A stretch of DNA of 23,602 nucleotides from CAYNLX01 sp964441535 (GTDB lineage Bacteria > Bacillota_I > Bacilli_A > RF39 > UBA660), in NCBI GenBank assembly GCA_964441535.1, contig CAYTXQ010000006.1, forward strand, positions 1-23,602, written 5' to 3'. The notes under the pieces were generated by a model. The model was not told the DNA's origin. It saw only the letters and a list, made by a program, of their open reading frames with translations, and made no database searches. Of the stretch, positions 1-6,694 are shown in pieces. Position 1 is the first letter of the stretch; every line of letters starts with the position of its first letter. The translations under genes and the position numbers were made by a program.

Positions 1-157
1 ATATACAAGAAATACCATTATATATTGTATTAAAATAAGTTCCAACAATTCTTCCAATATTTGAAATTAAAGTTATTCCTACACTAAATAATGACATTGT
101 AATTGGAATAGTTAAAATTACTAGAGATATTATGCAAATTTTCTTGGTAGTTAGCAT
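1..157 (-). CDS. Membrane peptide of the bacteriocin operon, 3' end outside the window
   Basis: The reading frame starts at ATG 157, overlaps the end of the preceding bacteriocin gene by 7 nt (ATGCTAA), and runs open for 52 codons off the window edge. The N-terminus is basic (MLTTKKICII) and is followed by a hydrophobic stretch of about 20 residues that could be a signal anchor or membrane helix. Residues from about 33 read IGRIVGTYFNTIYNGISC. This resembles the C-terminus of the adjacent bacteriocin precursor, IGRSLGTAIRMIYSKTKC, with shared I, G, R, G, T, I, Y and C positions. No double-glycine leader is present. By position it could be the immunity protein or a third exported peptide. The function is inferred from context only. 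Confidence 0.55.
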   Translation of the reverse strand, partial: MLTTKKICIISLVILTIPITMSLFSVGITLISNIGRIVGTYFNTIYNGISCI

Positions 158-306
158 TTTGTTTTACTATATATCATTCTAATAGCAGTACCTAGGGATC
201 TACCTATATCTAAAATACTATTAATAGCTCTAGATATGGAATTTATAAAAGTTCCAGTAATAGCTCCTCCTGATACTTCTAATAATTCTTGATTATTAAC
301 TATCAT
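151..306 (-). CDS. Class II bacteriocin precursor, double-glycine leader (peptide 2)
   Basis: A 51-residue precursor. The leader MIVNNQELLEVSGG is a canonical double-glycine leader (hydrophobic and acidic residues spaced before GG), the substrate type of the C39-peptidase ABC exporter encoded upstream. The predicted mature peptide has 37 residues, begins AITGTFIN and ends TKC. It is amphipathic, cationic towards the C-terminus, and contains a GxxxG motif (GRSLG), the helix-pairing motif typical of class IIb two-peptide bacteriocins. Its ATG overlaps the TAA of the preceding precursor gene (TAATG) and there is no strong ribosome binding site of its own, so translation is probably coupled. The single C-terminal Cys is unusual for a two-peptide bacteriocin. 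Target and activity cannot be read from the sequence. Confidence 0.8.
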   Translation of the reverse strand: MIVNNQELLEVSGGAITGTFINSISRAINSILDIGRSLGTAIRMIYSKTKC

Positions 307-425
307 TATTTTCTACATTTGTATGGTCTTAAAAAACCATCCAATACTCCTATTAAAAATACTACTCCTGCTCCAATTGCAATCATAACTCCTGTACTAA
401 CGGCTCCTCCGTTAATTTCTAACAT
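306..425 (-). CDS. Class II bacteriocin precursor, very short double-glycine leader (peptide 1)
   Basis: A 39-residue peptide beginning MLEINGG. It continues with a Gly-rich hydrophobic core (AVSTGVMIAIGAGVVFLIGV) and a cationic tail ending RPYKCRK. Processing after the Gly-Gly would leave 32 residues with a GxxxG motif (GVLDG), matching the GxxxG in the next peptide and suggesting a two-peptide partnership. The leader before the cleavage site is only 7 residues if the ATG is used. In-frame sequence upstream (LNNSE) looks leader-like but is closed by a TAA codon, and the purine-rich AGAGAGG lies about 30 nt upstream of the ATG. It lies 38 bp downstream of the accessory gene in the same operon. 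The peptide is convincing; its start is less certain. Confidence 0.75.
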   Translation of the reverse strand: MLEINGGAVSTGVMIAIGAGVVFLIGVLDGFLRPYKCRK

Positions 426-463
426 TTCACTATTATTTAATTATATCAATTTTTACCTCTCTT

Positions 464-877
464 TCATCTAATTAATCTATATATTTTTTTAATTATAGTT
501 TCTTTGTTTTGATATAATTTAACATCCATTACTAGATTGTTTTTTAATTTTTTATCAGTTTTAATTAATATTTCCTGATAATTATTCAAATAATTATCAT
601 AATATATTTCACTTACTTCTACTAATTTAAATTTTATTAATTTATCATCTATTTTTATATATTTACTTTTTATTATTTTTGAAGTATCTTTTATTCCACT
701 TAATATATAAGTTTTATCATTCTTTACAATTAGTTTAGTCATATAAATATCATAGTATTTAAAAGTACTTATAAATATAATAAATAATATAATTGTTGTT
801 ATTAGAACATATAAAATATTTTTATGTTTTGGAATTACAGACAGAAGATTTTCTTTAGAATCAATGTATTCTTTCAT
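464..877 (-). CDS. Miniature HlyD-like accessory protein of the bacteriocin exporter
   Basis: A 137-residue protein with a short cytoplasmic N-terminus, one transmembrane helix (about residues 22-42) and an extracytoplasmic remainder predicted to be mostly beta strand. The C-terminal LVMDVKLYQNKETIIKKIYR resembles the closing segment of HlyD/LcnD membrane-fusion proteins, where a GM-x-V-x-V strand precedes a final short helix. Classical accessory proteins of class II bacteriocin exporters are several times longer. This one would lack the coiled-coil hairpin and keep only the membrane anchor and barrel-like part. The gene overlaps the ABC exporter stop by 4 nt (ATGA-type overlap) and is followed directly by the bacteriocin precursors. 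The HlyD assignment is inferred from topology, C-terminal pattern and operon position. Confidence 0.6.
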   Translation of the reverse strand: MKEYIDSKENLLSVIPKHKNILYVLITTIILFIIFISTFKYYDIYMTKLIVKNDKTYILSGIKDTSKIIKSKYIKIDDKLIKFKLVEVSEIYYDNYLNNYQEILIKTDKKLKNNLVMDVKLYQNKETIIKKIYRLIR

Positions 878-2922
878 ATTTTTATAGTCCTTTGAAATAA
901 GTTTGAATGGTTTCTGTGAGTTACATAAATAATTGTTTTATTTTTAAAATATTTAAGAATATTTTTTATAATTTTTTGTTCTAAATCGATCTCTACTTCG
1001 CTTAACGCTTCATCTAAAATAATTATATTAGATTCTTTTAACAAAGCTCTAGCCAGTATTATTCTCTGCACTTCTCCACCTGATAATAAATTGTTGTTAT
1101 CTATCATAGTATTTAATCTTAATGGTTTCTTATTTAGAATTTCTTCTAAATGACAAAGTTCTATTATTTTATTTAAATTATCTATATTAATATTTCTTCC
1201 TAATAATATATTATTTTTTATCGTATCTGTTATAAGTTCTTCTTTCTGTGATAAATAAGTAATATTTTTTCTAATATCTCCTAAATCATAGTCAAGGATG
1301 TTTACTCCTCCTATTGAAACATTGCCTTTATGGCCATTAATTAATCTACATATTATTTTACATATGGTACTTTTACCACTTCCAGAATTACCACATAACA
1401 TCACATGTTCATTATGTTTTATATCTATGTTTATATTCTTTATAGAATCATCATAATTATTATAAGAATAAGATACATTATTTAATTTAATATTTCCTTT
1501 AATTTCAAGATTAGAATATGAGATATCTTCTTCTTTTAGAGAAATAAATTCTCTTATTTTGTTAAAAGATGCTTTAAAATAATTTATTTTTGGAAACATA
1601 TCAACTATATTTTTTACAGGGTCCATCATATATATTAATAAACTGTTAAAAGTTATTAAATCAACTACAGATAATTTATTATTAAATATTAGTAATAAAC
1701 TATAACTTGTTATTATAAATAATCCTATATCATATATAATACTTTTTCCAAGATTTATATTTTCAAAATAATTACTAAAATTAAATGTATCCTTTAAATA
1801 TTTAATATATTTTTTTTCTAATCTATCATTAAAATAATTAGATAAATTTAAATTTTTTATAGAATCTATACCATTAATATTTTCTATAAGTGAATTATTA
1901 AAATCTGATTCGTAATCAATATTAGTTTTTATCTTTTTGTATAATTCTTTATTAAAGATTAAACTGAATAAAATATATAGTACTAACACAAAACAAAGCA
2001 TAAAACATAAAGTACTATTTAAACTATATATAATTACTAAACTAGAAATAGCTAAAACTGAATCTAAAATGATAGTAACAAAAATTTTAGTAAATAAATC
2101 TTTTATATTATTTAATTCGTTTACTCTTGTTACAATTTCTCCAGTTGTTTTACTTTTAGCATATTCTAGAGGAAGTAAAAACAAATGATTTAAAAAAGGA
2201 ATTATTATTTTAATATCTATATTCTTATTTAAAAAATGCTCATAATAATTTCTTAAATATTGAAATATAACTTTAAAAATATAAATAAAACTAAATATAA
2301 AAACAATATATAGAAGATCAGTTTTCCTATTATAATTACTAATTGTATTTAAAGAAGTTTTTATGAATAAACCACTTAAAATGCTAAAGATAATTAGAAA
2401 TATATTACTTAATAATATTTTTAATATTAATTTTTTCTCTGTTTTTATAACAGAAAAAAAACATGAATATAATTTCTTTGATTTATCAAATTTAGGTATA
2501 TGATATTGTGGTATTAATGTTAAAATATAATTATTATAAACTCTTTCAAATTCTTTAAAAGATAAAGTTTTAAAACCATAACCTGGATCCATTATAGTTA
2601 TAATTTTTTTAACTTTATTTATTTTATAAATAACTATAAAATGTAATATTGATTCTTTTATTAATACACTACTAATTAATGGAAAAAATATATCATTGTT
2701 TATAAGTTCATTAAATGTTAATTTAAATCCAACAGTATCAAAACCATATTTTTTAGCTGCTTCACTTAAATGGTATAAAGTTGTACCATCTTTAGTAGTA
2801 AAAGTATCTTGTTTTATAGTCTCTAAAGGTACATAACCACCATAATATTTTATAATACTTGATAAAGAACAGGCTCCACAATCTTTTATATCATCTTGTA
2901 TAGTCTTTATATTTTTTTTCAT
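874..2922 (-). CDS. Peptidase-containing ABC exporter for double-glycine peptides (C39/LcnC type)
   Basis: A 682-residue exporter that removes Gly-Gly leaders and transports the mature peptides. The N-terminal C39 peptidase domain (about residues 5-130) has the oxyanion Gln and catalytic Cys in QDDIKDCGACSL, the His in LHFIVIY and the Asp in MDPGYG. A six-helix membrane domain spans about 160-440. The nucleotide-binding domain follows with Walker A GNSGSGKST, signature LSGGEVQR, Walker B IIILDEA and H-loop THR. All key residues are present, so it should be active. The ATG at 2922 is preferred over an in-frame GTG 18 nt upstream because GAAGGGAG lies 7 nt before it. The gene overlaps the accessory gene and heads the bacteriocin operon. 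Confidence 0.93.
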   Translation of the reverse strand: MKKNIKTIQDDIKDCGACSLSSIIKYYGGYVPLETIKQDTFTTKDGTTLYHLSEAAKKYGFDTVGFKLTFNELINNDIFFPLISSVLIKESILHFIVIYKINKVKKIITIMDPGYGFKTLSFKEFERVYNNYILTLIPQYHIPKFDKSKKLYSCFFSVIKTEKKLILKILLSNIFLIIFSILSGLFIKTSLNTISNYNRKTDLLYIVFIFSFIYIFKVIFQYLRNYYEHFLNKNIDIKIIIPFLNHLFLLPLEYAKSKTTGEIVTRVNELNNIKDLFTKIFVTIILDSVLAISSLVIIYSLNSTLCFMLCFVLVLYILFSLIFNKELYKKIKTNIDYESDFNNSLIENINGIDSIKNLNLSNYFNDRLEKKYIKYLKDTFNFSNYFENINLGKSIIYDIGLFIITSYSLLLIFNNKLSVVDLITFNSLLIYMMDPVKNIVDMFPKINYFKASFNKIREFISLKEEDISYSNLEIKGNIKLNNVSYSYNNYDDSIKNINIDIKHNEHVMLCGNSGSGKSTICKIICRLINGHKGNVSIGGVNILDYDLGDIRKNITYLSQKEELITDTIKNNILLGRNINIDNLNKIIELCHLEEILNKKPLRLNTMIDNNNLLSGGEVQRIILARALLKESNIIILDEALSEVEIDLEQKIIKNILKYFKNKTIIYVTHRNHSNLFQRTIKI

Positions 2923-2974
2923 TATTTTTACTCCCTTCACTACTTATATAATTCATGAAGAAAATATTTCCTTT

Positions 2975-3009
2975 AAAAAAAAGCAATTTTATTTTTTATT
3001 TTTTGCTTT
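2975..3009 (-). terminator. Weak intrinsic terminator after the CmpB-like gene
   Basis: On the minus strand AAAGCAA pairs with TTGCTTT across a 16-nt A-rich loop and runs into a run of T. The stem includes the last codons and stop of the CmpB-like gene. It would separate that gene from the bacteriocin operon. The stem is AT-rich and the loop large. Confidence 0.4.
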
Positions 3010-3738
3010 CTTTTCTTTTTTAATTTTATTAATAGTTCTTTTTACAATTAGTATGTCTTCTCTATCCTCTGTTTTTAAATTTGGAAATGCTCTAAAGAAT
3101 CTCATAGGGCTAGTTCTAAATTGTTTGAAACTTTCTTTCACTATCTTATCTATTCCAAGGATTTTAATTTTCTTTGAAGCTTTTACACGTGCAACTATAT
3201 CTATTCTCTTTTTTAGGTTATATGCTAAAATAATTGATGCAGTACCATCAGTTATAAATATTGCTAAAGTTATGATAGCTAAATAAATTGTAACTTTCAT
3301 AGATAAAAACCCAAGTATAAATATAATTACAGGATGCACATAAAATACTGTAAGACATGATCCTATACCAAAAAGTAGTGCGTTTTCTAAGCATATGCGA
3401 CCATTTATATTATATTTTTTCTCGCTATAGTCCCACCACTTATTATGAAACATTTTTTCCATTAAAAAACTAACAAAATATTCTAGCGAAGAAGTAATGA
3501 TTATAGAAAATACAAAAACCACCACAGGGTCATTTCTATACATAAATAGTAAAGATGTTACTAGAAGTACCCCTATTCCATATATCGGAACTACAGGACC
3601 AAATAAAAAACCTCTATTTAATATCAATTTTTTATTTAAAACACTACAATATATAATTTCAACAATATAACCTATAAAACTATATATTATAAAAATTAAA
3701 AAAGTTATTGATAATTCATATAATAAAGGATTATTCAT
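2989..3738 (-). CDS. CmpB-like 'putative ABC transporter permease' membrane protein (PF06541 type)
   Basis: A 249-residue integral membrane protein with about six hydrophobic segments and a basic C-terminal tail rich in Lys. Motifs seen are FIGYIVEIIYCSV in the first helix, NRGFLFGPVVPIYGIG, NKWWDYS and INGRICLENALLFG. These are hallmarks of the Bacillota family annotated as putative ABC transporter permease. No ATPase partner is adjacent and the family's function is not established, so transport is not demonstrated. The start at ATG 3738 has GGAGG 6 nt upstream, and a TATAAT-like element precedes it. It is divergent from the SpoIIIAH-type gene. Confidence 0.8.
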   Translation of the reverse strand: MNNPLLYELSITFLIFIIYSFIGYIVEIIYCSVLNKKLILNRGFLFGPVVPIYGIGVLLVTSLLFMYRNDPVVVFVFSIIITSSLEYFVSFLMEKMFHNKWWDYSEKKYNINGRICLENALLFGIGSCLTVFYVHPVIIFILGFLSMKVTIYLAIITLAIFITDGTASIILAYNLKKRIDIVARVKASKKIKILGIDKIVKESFKQFRTSPMRFFRAFPNLKTEDREDILIVKRTINKIKKEKKAKNKK

Positions 3739-3799
3739 AAAATGCCTCCATAAATTATAATAAGTATAACATTAATGAAAAATATTATCAAATGTATGC

Positions 3800-3824
3800 A
3801 TAAAAAACAATTAATTCATATATT
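3800..3824 (+). promoter_or_regulatory. Possible SigE-type (mother cell) promoter of the spoIIIAH-like gene
   Basis: A -10-like CATATATT (3817-3824) fits the SigE pattern CATAYAHT. An ATA -35 core (3800-3802) lies 14 nt upstream. The transcript would start near 3831, just before the GGAGG ribosome binding site. SpoIIIA genes are SigE-dependent in Bacillus subtilis. Such AT-rich octamers arise easily by chance here. Confidence 0.4.
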
Positions 3825-3849
3825 ATTTATTAGATTATGGAGGAATTAT

Positions 3850-4338
3850 ATGATTAATAAACAAAATATATGGTTTTTAACTTTATTTAGTTTAATTCTT
3901 GTACTGTGTGTATATTATTTAACTATGTCTAATGATGTTTTAGAAGAATTAACTACTAATAAAAAAACTGAATCAGTTAGTGAAATATATGAAAGTGATG
4001 TTTTAGCTGCTTTAGAAGTTGAAAAAGATGAAGCCATGGTACAGGAAATGAATGCATTACAAGAAGTATTATTAGATGAAAATAAAACTGTTGAAGAAAA
4101 AAATACAGCTTATGAAACTCTAAAAGAATTAAATCTTAATAAAGGAAAAGAAGAAACTCTGGTTAAGCTTATTCAAGAAAAACATAATTTAAAAAGTTTC
4201 GTAAAAATAAAAGGAAATCAAATAAGCATTGTAGTAGCTGCTAAAGAACATAATGAAACTTTAGCAAACTCTATTATCAAAACTGTACAGTCTCAATATA
4301 AAAATCAGATGTACATTACTGTTAAATTTCAAAGTTAA
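3850..4338 (+). CDS. spoIIIAH: Stage III sporulation protein AH-like (SpoIIIAH)
   Basis: A 162-residue bitopic membrane protein with a short N-terminus and one transmembrane helix (about residues 7-25). A long acidic, Glu-rich helical stretch follows (about 30-110). The C-terminal alpha/beta domain (about 115-162: FVKIKGNQISIVVAA... then YKNQMYITVKFQS) matches the ring-building YscJ/FliF-like fold of SpoIIIAH. In sporulation SpoIIIAH sits in the outer forespore membrane and pairs with forespore SpoIIQ to form the feeding-tube channel. The start is ATG 3850, preceded by GGAGG; an upstream in-frame ATG at 3775 lacks a ribosome binding site. The rest of the spoIIIA operon is not adjacent, so the gene is separate here. 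A GerM-like gene, whose product stabilises this complex in B. subtilis, is nearby. Confidence 0.72.
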   Translation: MINKQNIWFLTLFSLILVLCVYYLTMSNDVLEELTTNKKTESVSEIYESDVLAALEVEKDEAMVQEMNALQEVLLDENKTVEEKNTAYETLKELNLNKGKEETLVKLIQEKHNLKSFVKIKGNQISIVVAAKEHNETLANSIIKTVQSQYKNQMYITVKFQS

Positions 4339-4361
4339 GTCTTTTTTAGGCATAACGCTTC

Positions 4362-4389
4362 ACTTATATAAGTAGTTACACATAAAATA
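4362..4389 (+). promoter_or_regulatory. Candidate SigK-type promoter of gerE
   Basis: A -10 element CATAAAATA (4381-4389) matches the SigK pattern CATANNNTA exactly. The -35 dinucleotide AC (4362-4363) lies 17 nt upstream, the canonical spacing. Transcription would begin near 4396, upstream of the gerE ribosome binding site AGTGAGG. gerE is a SigK-regulon gene in B. subtilis, which supports the assignment. Confidence 0.5.
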
Positions 4390-4433
4390 ATATGAGTAAT
4401 AAAAGTATAAAGACTTAGAAAGTGAGGTCAGTA

Positions 4434-4640
4434 ATGAAAAAAAATATCTTAACATTAAGAGAAAAAGAAGTTTTTGAGTTACTAGTTTTAAACAAGACTA
4501 CAAAAGAGATAAGCTCTATTTTAAATATAAGTGAAAAAACTGTACGCAATCATATATCTAACGCAATTCAAAAATTAGGAGTAAAAGGAAGAGCAGCAGC
4601 AGTTGTAGAACTGCTAAAGTTAGGGGAAATAAAATTATAA
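4434..4640 (+). CDS. gerE: Late sporulation transcription factor GerE
   Basis: A 68-residue LuxR/FixJ-type helix-turn-helix protein with no receiver domain, the size and architecture of GerE (74 residues in B. subtilis). The segment from TLREKEVFELLVLNKTTKEI through SEKTVRNHISNAIQKLGVKG to AVVELLKLGEIKL follows B. subtilis GerE closely. GerE binds DNA in the mother cell and adjusts expression of SigK-dependent coat genes. The ATG at 4434 is preferred because AGTGAGG precedes it; the in-frame GTG at 4422 lies inside that site. A SigK-like promoter lies upstream and an intrinsic terminator directly follows, so it is a single-gene unit. Confidence 0.93.
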   Translation: MKKNILTLREKEVFELLVLNKTTKEISSILNISEKTVRNHISNAIQKLGVKGRAAAVVELLKLGEIKL

Positions 4641-4667
4641 AAGTCGGATTTTCCGACTTATTTTTTT
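4641..4667 (+). terminator. Intrinsic terminator after gerE
   Basis: AAGTCGG pairs with CCGACTT across an ATTTT loop, followed by a T-rich tail (TATTTTTTT). It starts at the gerE stop and overlaps the stop of the convergent kinase-like gene. It could act in both directions, though the minus-strand tail is poorer. Confidence 0.88.
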
Positions 4668-5461
4668 ACCCTTTTTAGCTCATAGCCTTCTTTTAATAAT
4701 TCTTCAAATATTCCTTCTAAATAATCATGAGAAGCTATCGCTTGCGCAGAATAAATATCTGTTAATATACTAGCAGGTATTTTAGGCAATTTTAAATCTT
4801 TTACAATATATGGCATTAATCTTAAATCCGCGTATTTTGTATAACCTTTTTCATATAAATAAATTAATATCATTTCTAAAAAATAATGCTTTTCTTGTAA
4901 AATTAAATTTTTTCTAATTTCAGATATATTGTTATAACTTTCTTTTCTATTAAAATATTTTTTGACGATTTGATAAGATTTCATTTCCCTAAAAGCATAA
5001 CTTTGGTCATAAAAAATACGATTATCTCTTATTATAAAAGATGTATCAAAATCCATAAATTGTATATCTCCAATAGCATTTACCATTAAATTTCCGCTAT
5101 GTATATCATATATAAATAAACCCTGCTTATTACTTTCTTTTATTATTCTAAGAGCTGATAAAACCACTCTTAGCATATCTTCAGTTGAGAAATTAAATTT
5201 CTCAATAAATTCTAATGTAATATACTCATTTAAAAACTTACTAATTATTGCATAATTTTGGAAGACTCCATCTTCGTATATCTCTACTATTTCTATAGGA
5301 TTATTAATTCCAGGTATTTTAATTTCTTTTAAATAGTTTAAAAACTCTAAATTATTTCCACATTTTTTAATTAAATAATTACCATTATAAAATCTTACTT
5401 CATTTGTATATTTAGACACCTTTAATAACTGATTAAAATCTTTCTTTTCAATACTTTTCAT
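4658..5461 (-). CDS. Protein-kinase-fold (APH/CotS-like) protein
   Basis: A 267-residue soluble protein. The segment LFIYDIHSGNLMV (about residues 115-128) resembles the kinase catalytic loop, with Asp and Asn in the HxDxxxxN-type arrangement. FMDFD (about 135-139) is equivalent to the metal-binding DFG/DFD. A candidate ATP-binding Lys lies in NYLIKK (about residue 32). These features fit the aminoglycoside phosphotransferase / CotS / YrzF kinase superfamily. The substrate is unknown. The rest is mostly helical. It lies between gerE and gerM on the opposite strand, so a sporulation role is possible but only inferred. The start ATG 5461 has AAAGGGG upstream. Confidence 0.6.
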   Translation of the reverse strand: MKSIEKKDFNQLLKVSKYTNEVRFYNGNYLIKKCGNNLEFLNYLKEIKIPGINNPIEIVEIYEDGVFQNYAIISKFLNEYITLEFIEKFNFSTEDMLRVVLSALRIIKESNKQGLFIYDIHSGNLMVNAIGDIQFMDFDTSFIIRDNRIFYDQSYAFREMKSYQIVKKYFNRKESYNNISEIRKNLILQEKHYFLEMILIYLYEKGYTKYADLRLMPYIVKDLKLPKIPASILTDIYSAQAIASHDYLEGIFEELLKEGYELKRVKK

Positions 5462-5547
5462 TATTAAAATCCCCTTTGATTAATTACATATATTAACAGA
5501 AATCATATAAAAAGTAAAGTTTTCATATATTTTAACGGATGGTGTTT

Positions 5548-6501
5548 ATGATTAAAAAATTATTAAAAAGAAGAATGACAATAATAATTTTAACTTTAAT
5601 AGTGGCAGGCATAATATACATATTTCCACAAAATGAAGCTAAATATAGTTTTCCTATAAAAACTGAATATACTGAAAATAATAAAAATTATGTTTTTCTT
5701 ATGGATAATAAAGAGTATATAGCTATGGCTAATGTATTACTTAATAATAAAGAAACAATAGAATTAGCCAAAGAAATAATATCTATATTAACCATTAATA
5801 GCGATAAAACTGATTATATACCAAATGGATTTAAACAGATAATACCGGAAGACACTAAGATAATAGACATATCCATAAATGAAAAAATATTAAAAATAAA
5901 CTTTTCAAAAGAATTACTAAATATAAATGAAAAATATGAAGAAAAAATGATTGAAGCTATTGTATTTTCTTTAACATCAATAAAAGGTGTAGATAAAATT
6001 ATGATTTTTGTAGAAGGAGAAAGATTATTAAGTCTTCCACATAGTAATGAAATACTTCCATTAACTTTAGACAGATCTTATGGAATAAATAAAGTATATA
6101 ATATTAATAGTTATAAGGAAGTTACTAGTACCATTGTGTATTTTGTAAGTAAATATAATGATAACTATTATTATGTTCCTGTAACATTATTAAATAATGA
6201 TAAAAAGGAAAAAATAGAAATAATTATTGATGAATTAAAAAGTTCTCTATCTTTAGAAGGTAATCTTATGAGTTACTTAAAAAGTAATGCTGAACTATTA
6301 GATTATGAAATAAAAGAAAATGAAATTGATCTTTCATTTAATGAATTTTTATTGGAAAATTTTAATGAAAAAGAAATATTAGAAGAAGTAAAATATACTA
6401 TTTCTCTATCTGTAAAAGATAATTATAATATAGAAAACATAGTGTTTTTTGTAAATAAAGAAAAAATAGCAGAACAAACTATAAAAAATCTTGAAAATTA
6501 A
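5548..6501 (+). CDS. gerM: GerM-like sporulation protein with two GerMN domains, membrane anchored
   Basis: A 317-residue protein with an N-terminal transmembrane helix (about residues 10-28) and an extracytoplasmic region carrying two GerMN-type repeats. The first repeat (about 45-165) contains IPEDTKIIDISINEKILKIN, and the second (about 190-310) contains NEIDLSFNEFL. The alternation of a short strand, an N-x-x-x-L/I-x-I/L-x-F strand and a helix is the family pattern. In B. subtilis GerM is a lipoprotein needed for germination and for SpoIIQ assembly with SpoIIIAH. Here no lipobox Cys is seen, so it appears anchored by a helix. ATG 5548 is chosen because GGATGG lies just before it; ATG 5539 falls inside that site. 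The 3' end overlaps the tRNA promoter. Confidence 0.75.
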   Translation: MIKKLLKRRMTIIILTLIVAGIIYIFPQNEAKYSFPIKTEYTENNKNYVFLMDNKEYIAMANVLLNNKETIELAKEIISILTINSDKTDYIPNGFKQIIPEDTKIIDISINEKILKINFSKELLNINEKYEEKMIEAIVFSLTSIKGVDKIMIFVEGERLLSLPHSNEILPLTLDRSYGINKVYNINSYKEVTSTIVYFVSKYNDNYYYVPVTLLNNDKKEKIEIIIDELKSSLSLEGNLMSYLKSNAELLDYEIKENEIDLSFNEFLLENFNEKEILEEVKYTISLSVKDNYNIENIVFFVNKEKIAEQTIKNLEN

Positions 6502-6519
6502 TCAATTCTAGTATATAAT
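6491..6519 (+). promoter_or_regulatory. SigA-type promoter of tRNA-Arg
   Basis: TTGAAA (6491-6496) and TATAAT (6514-6519) are separated by 17 nt, placing the transcript start a few bases before the tRNA. The -35 lies inside the 3' end of the GerM-like gene. Confidence 0.75.
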
Positions 6520-6527
6520 TATCTCAT

Positions 6528-6604
<77 letters not shown>

Positions 6605-6614
6605 GATAGATATG

Positions 6615-6635
6615 AAACCACTTTGTGGTTTTTTT
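6615..6635 (+). terminator. Intrinsic terminator after tRNA-Arg
   Basis: AAACCAC pairs with GTGGTTT across a TTT loop, followed by a run of T, 10 nt after the tRNA. Confidence 0.88.
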
Positions 6636-6637
6636 AT

Positions 6638-6666
6638 TTGAATTCATTTTTAAAGTATGATATGAT
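6638..6666 (+). promoter_or_regulatory. SigA-type promoter of the HTH/TPR gene
   Basis: TTGAAT (6638-6643) and TATGAT (6661-6666) have a 17-nt spacer. It lies immediately after the tRNA terminator and about 20 nt before the AAAGGGAG ribosome binding site. Confidence 0.6.
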
Positions 6667-6694
6667 ATACAACAGTTTACAAAAGGGAGATTTT

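Noticed and set aside
289..471. Plus-strand open frame of 60 codons over the bacteriocin genes
   Set aside because: It is the antisense shadow of two well-formed precursor genes and has no ribosome binding site.
2934..2970. TTCATGAA palindrome upstream of the bacteriocin exporter as an operator
   Set aside because: An 8-bp AT-rich palindrome with no second copy or adjacent regulator gene is not enough evidence.
5487..5531. Two CATATATT boxes upstream of the GerM-like gene as SigE/SigK promoters
   Set aside because: The downstream one would start transcription inside the ribosome binding site, and the upstream one has no -35 match. The octamer is frequent by chance in this AT-rich DNA.
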